From Hyphomicrobium_A sp964493785 (GTDB lineage Bacteria > Pseudomonadota > Alphaproteobacteria > Rhizobiales > Hyphomicrobiaceae): 64,000 bases of DNA. Position numbers and translations under genes: made by a program. Each line of letters starts with the position of its first letter. Position 1 is the stretch's first letter. Below are positions 63,301 through 64,000 of the stretch, one piece after another. The notes under the pieces are model-generated. The model worked only from the letters and a program-made list of their open reading frames with translations. It made no database searches and was not told the DNA's origin. The stretch lies in the NCBI GenBank assembly GCA_964493785.1, contig CAZBPM010000009.1, positions 62,001 through 126,000 of the forward strand, given 5' to 3'.

Positions 63301-64000
63301 GTCAGGACGCTGGACAGCCCCGGAAGCTCTATGCCGAGTCATCCGACGCCGGCCAGGCTTTCAAGCTGATCGACTTTTACCCCAACATCCAGGGCGGCCG
63401 CGTCCGGCTCGAGGTCAATCTGGAAGGCAAGGGAGCGGCGGAGAAGACCGGCATTCTGTGGGTCGAGCAGTTCCGCATTCTCGGTGACCCTGTCGTCTCG
63501 GAAGTATTCTCGGGCGCCGACGAAGGCCGCCCTGCCATCGACGGCGCAAGCCCGCGCGCCTCAAAGCGGGTATCGCGCGAGGTGTTCGACTTCACGCTGA
63601 TGAAGGTGCCGTTCTCAGTCGGATACGGGCAGTTCGTGATGAGCGATTCACAGCTGCGAGGTCCGATGCTCGGCGCCTCCATCCGTGGAAAGGTCGACTA
63701 CAAGATGCGGCGCGTCAATCTCGGCGGCACCTACGTGCCGTTGCAGGGGCTCAACAGCGCGCTGTGCGAAATCCCGCTCTTCGGCCAGATCATCACCGGG
63801 CCCAAATGTGAGGGCATCTCCGGCATGACCTTCGCCATCCAGGGCTCGCTGGATCGGCCCGAGGTGATCGTCAATCCTCTGTCGATGCTGGCTCCGGGCA
63901 TATTCCGCGACATCTTCCAGATGACGCCGTTCGATCCGAAGATTCAGCGCCGCGGCGATGAGGATGTCCCAGCCGCGCCGCAGAACGTTCGCGCATCCAG
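60354..64000 (+). CDS. AsmA-like/DUF3971 envelope protein, 3' end outside window
   Basis: An open frame of about 1215 codons that runs off the window. The best start is the TTG at 60354 with AGGGG six bases before it; a GTG at 60447 is an alternative. About 45 basic, polar residues are followed by one membrane helix (SVFILAPFVMLAVLVAGLGYV), then a very long beta-rich periplasmic part with an early Pro/Ala linker. It contains the DUF3971-type region and, near the end, an AsmA-like C-terminal module (LGGTYVPLQGLNSALCEIPLFGQIITG and VIVNPLSMLAPGIFRDIF). Relatives (YhdP, TamB) form long grooves that move phospholipids between the membranes; that role is inferred from the family. Confidence 0.9.
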   Translation, partial: MQTTGRPKTQPGYAPRGGGEQPGQGKNLKRTVTTAAVACDRVLHGVGRSVFILAPFVMLAVLVAGLGYVRLRHGPISLAFLVEPIEQGINAELAGNKVRIDDAIVSLSETGGLEFRLSNVRVQEPDGDVVASAPSAAVELDTSALWSLRVVPARIELIEPRLFLFYSERGGLAMSFSKPVVSDETEPGSTPAPVAPAPTPATRPAPAAPAVEAAGPLKRIDLARILTDTSSRARQGLDATSYLREFGLRNATVLLDYAGRRSEWRVPSLTIGLTHGRTRSVITGQASITTAGGKPWQVTFETDESESSRTLALKTSVANLIPRTIAGTVPELSLLQALDLPVDGQATMELTSDGDVRAATLSIGLGHGSLRLPALPEAPLEVDGGSIKLAYDGVAESLTLAPSTMSWRGSRVTISGMAKANDPDADHPTWSYQLASSDGSFDAEEFRTTPIKLQEWRANGTITPHRGSVELAEFKLLAGGAQIDMTGSLVAGAEPASTRLEGTLGPMSLNTLKALWPKAIAPGARDWVGERVDRASLLGGKFRFASGNEMSSAISVGSEEHQLSLLLDAADIEMRVIDDLPPIAVPHATTRVENDALEIVIPQAGIILAPDRTLPLAEGRFTAVDIMSEVPTGEVVFTSQSGLGAVMDLIGHARPAFLEETGLPRDGIDGKVDAKFKISLPLLADLPDGSVRIEGKGRLTDGRVKQIAGSYQVQSASVDFDVTEKAAGASGQMLINGVLAKLNWQRIFDAPVDKQPPLRITATLDNTDRNQLGLDINHIVQGVVPIELTIENDETNGSIVRLHGDLTNADLLFEGVAWRKPPGRAATVQCDIVKGKTYKTELQNFKVSGDDIAIDGWAAIGADNRMREFSFPDFSINVVSRMEVKGTLGTNDVWKISARGATFDGRDFFRSLFSLGQLSDRAPKAKDSGGGMDIEAEIGTVIGHHEVSLRNVKMKVSKRGDKLVGLDVRSTLDGGQPLAVALRQDAGQPRKLYAESSDAGQAFKLIDFYPNIQGGRVRLEVNLEGKGAAEKTGILWVEQFRILGDPVVSEVFSGADEGRPAIDGASPRASKRVSREVFDFTLMKVPFSVGYGQFVMSDSQLRGPMLGASIRGKVDYKMRRVNLGGTYVPLQGLNSALCEIPLFGQIITGPKCEGISGMTFAIQGSLDRPEVIVNPLSMLAPGIFRDIFQMTPFDPKIQRRGDEDVPAAPQNVRAS

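Overview
The window is GC-rich chromosomal DNA of an alphaproteobacterium, most likely of the order Hyphomicrobiales. The evidence is gene content typical of that group: a Usg-family protein, DUF1285, paired DUF2147 proteins, bactofilin, a MoxR/DUF58/DUF4159 operon and a long AsmA-like envelope protein. I see no rRNA, tRNA, CRISPR array, insertion sequence or prophage. The genus cannot be fixed from this sequence.

Layout. Positions 1-4903 hold a secreted caspase-fold protease (truncated by the window start) and a membrane-anchored ClpA/B-type AAA+ ATPase with a release-factor-like (PCRF-type) C-terminus; both are on the minus strand, with a tiny ORF between them. Positions 5039-9881 carry a small secreted Tyr/Arg-rich protein and an RND efflux permease/adaptor pair. 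Positions 10081-20065 are a surface-glycan locus: O-antigen ligase/polymerase, undecaprenyl-phosphate sugar transferase, epimerase, an orphan ABC-type membrane protein, a capsule-export-type glycosyltransferase, and GT2, GT4 and GT25 transferases. A sulfotransferase at 23.7 kb may modify the same glycan. Positions 20086-29173 are mixed: FAD oxidoreductase, Old Yellow Enzyme with a perfect palindromic operator, a 25-codon ORF with an extreme Shine-Dalgarno sequence and its own terminator, a uracil-DNA-glycosylase-like protein, SYLF and zf-UBP proteins, a SPOR protein and a Tat-exported M16 peptidase homologue.

Positions 29306-34853 hold a GNAT acetyltransferase, an ABC-F ATPase, a four-EF-hand secreted protein and two unknown secreted proteins in one operon. 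Positions 34917-37689 are a TPP-riboswitch operon in which thiC is preceded by a secreted phosphodiester-glycosidase-like gene. Positions 37739-46388 contain a phospholipase C/P1-nuclease-like protein with a DUF4332 tail, then the tightly packed MoxR, DUF58, DUF4159 and GATase-like membrane operon. Positions 46568-54900 carry DUF1285, Usg, a MarC protein with a frameshifted 3' end, several small secreted proteins, two DUF2147 proteins and an M48 protease. Positions 55046-64000 carry an SbcDC-like (YhaO/YhaN-like) pair whose ATPase has a beta-rich insert where a zinc hook would be, then bactofilin, a BCP peroxiredoxin and the 5' part of an AsmA-like gene running off the end.

Most promising leads: the caspase/AAA+-PCRF pair, the riboswitch-controlled glycosidase-thiC operon, the mini-ORF/terminator transcript unit near 22.5 kb, the hook-less SbcC-like ATPase, and the MarC frameshift.
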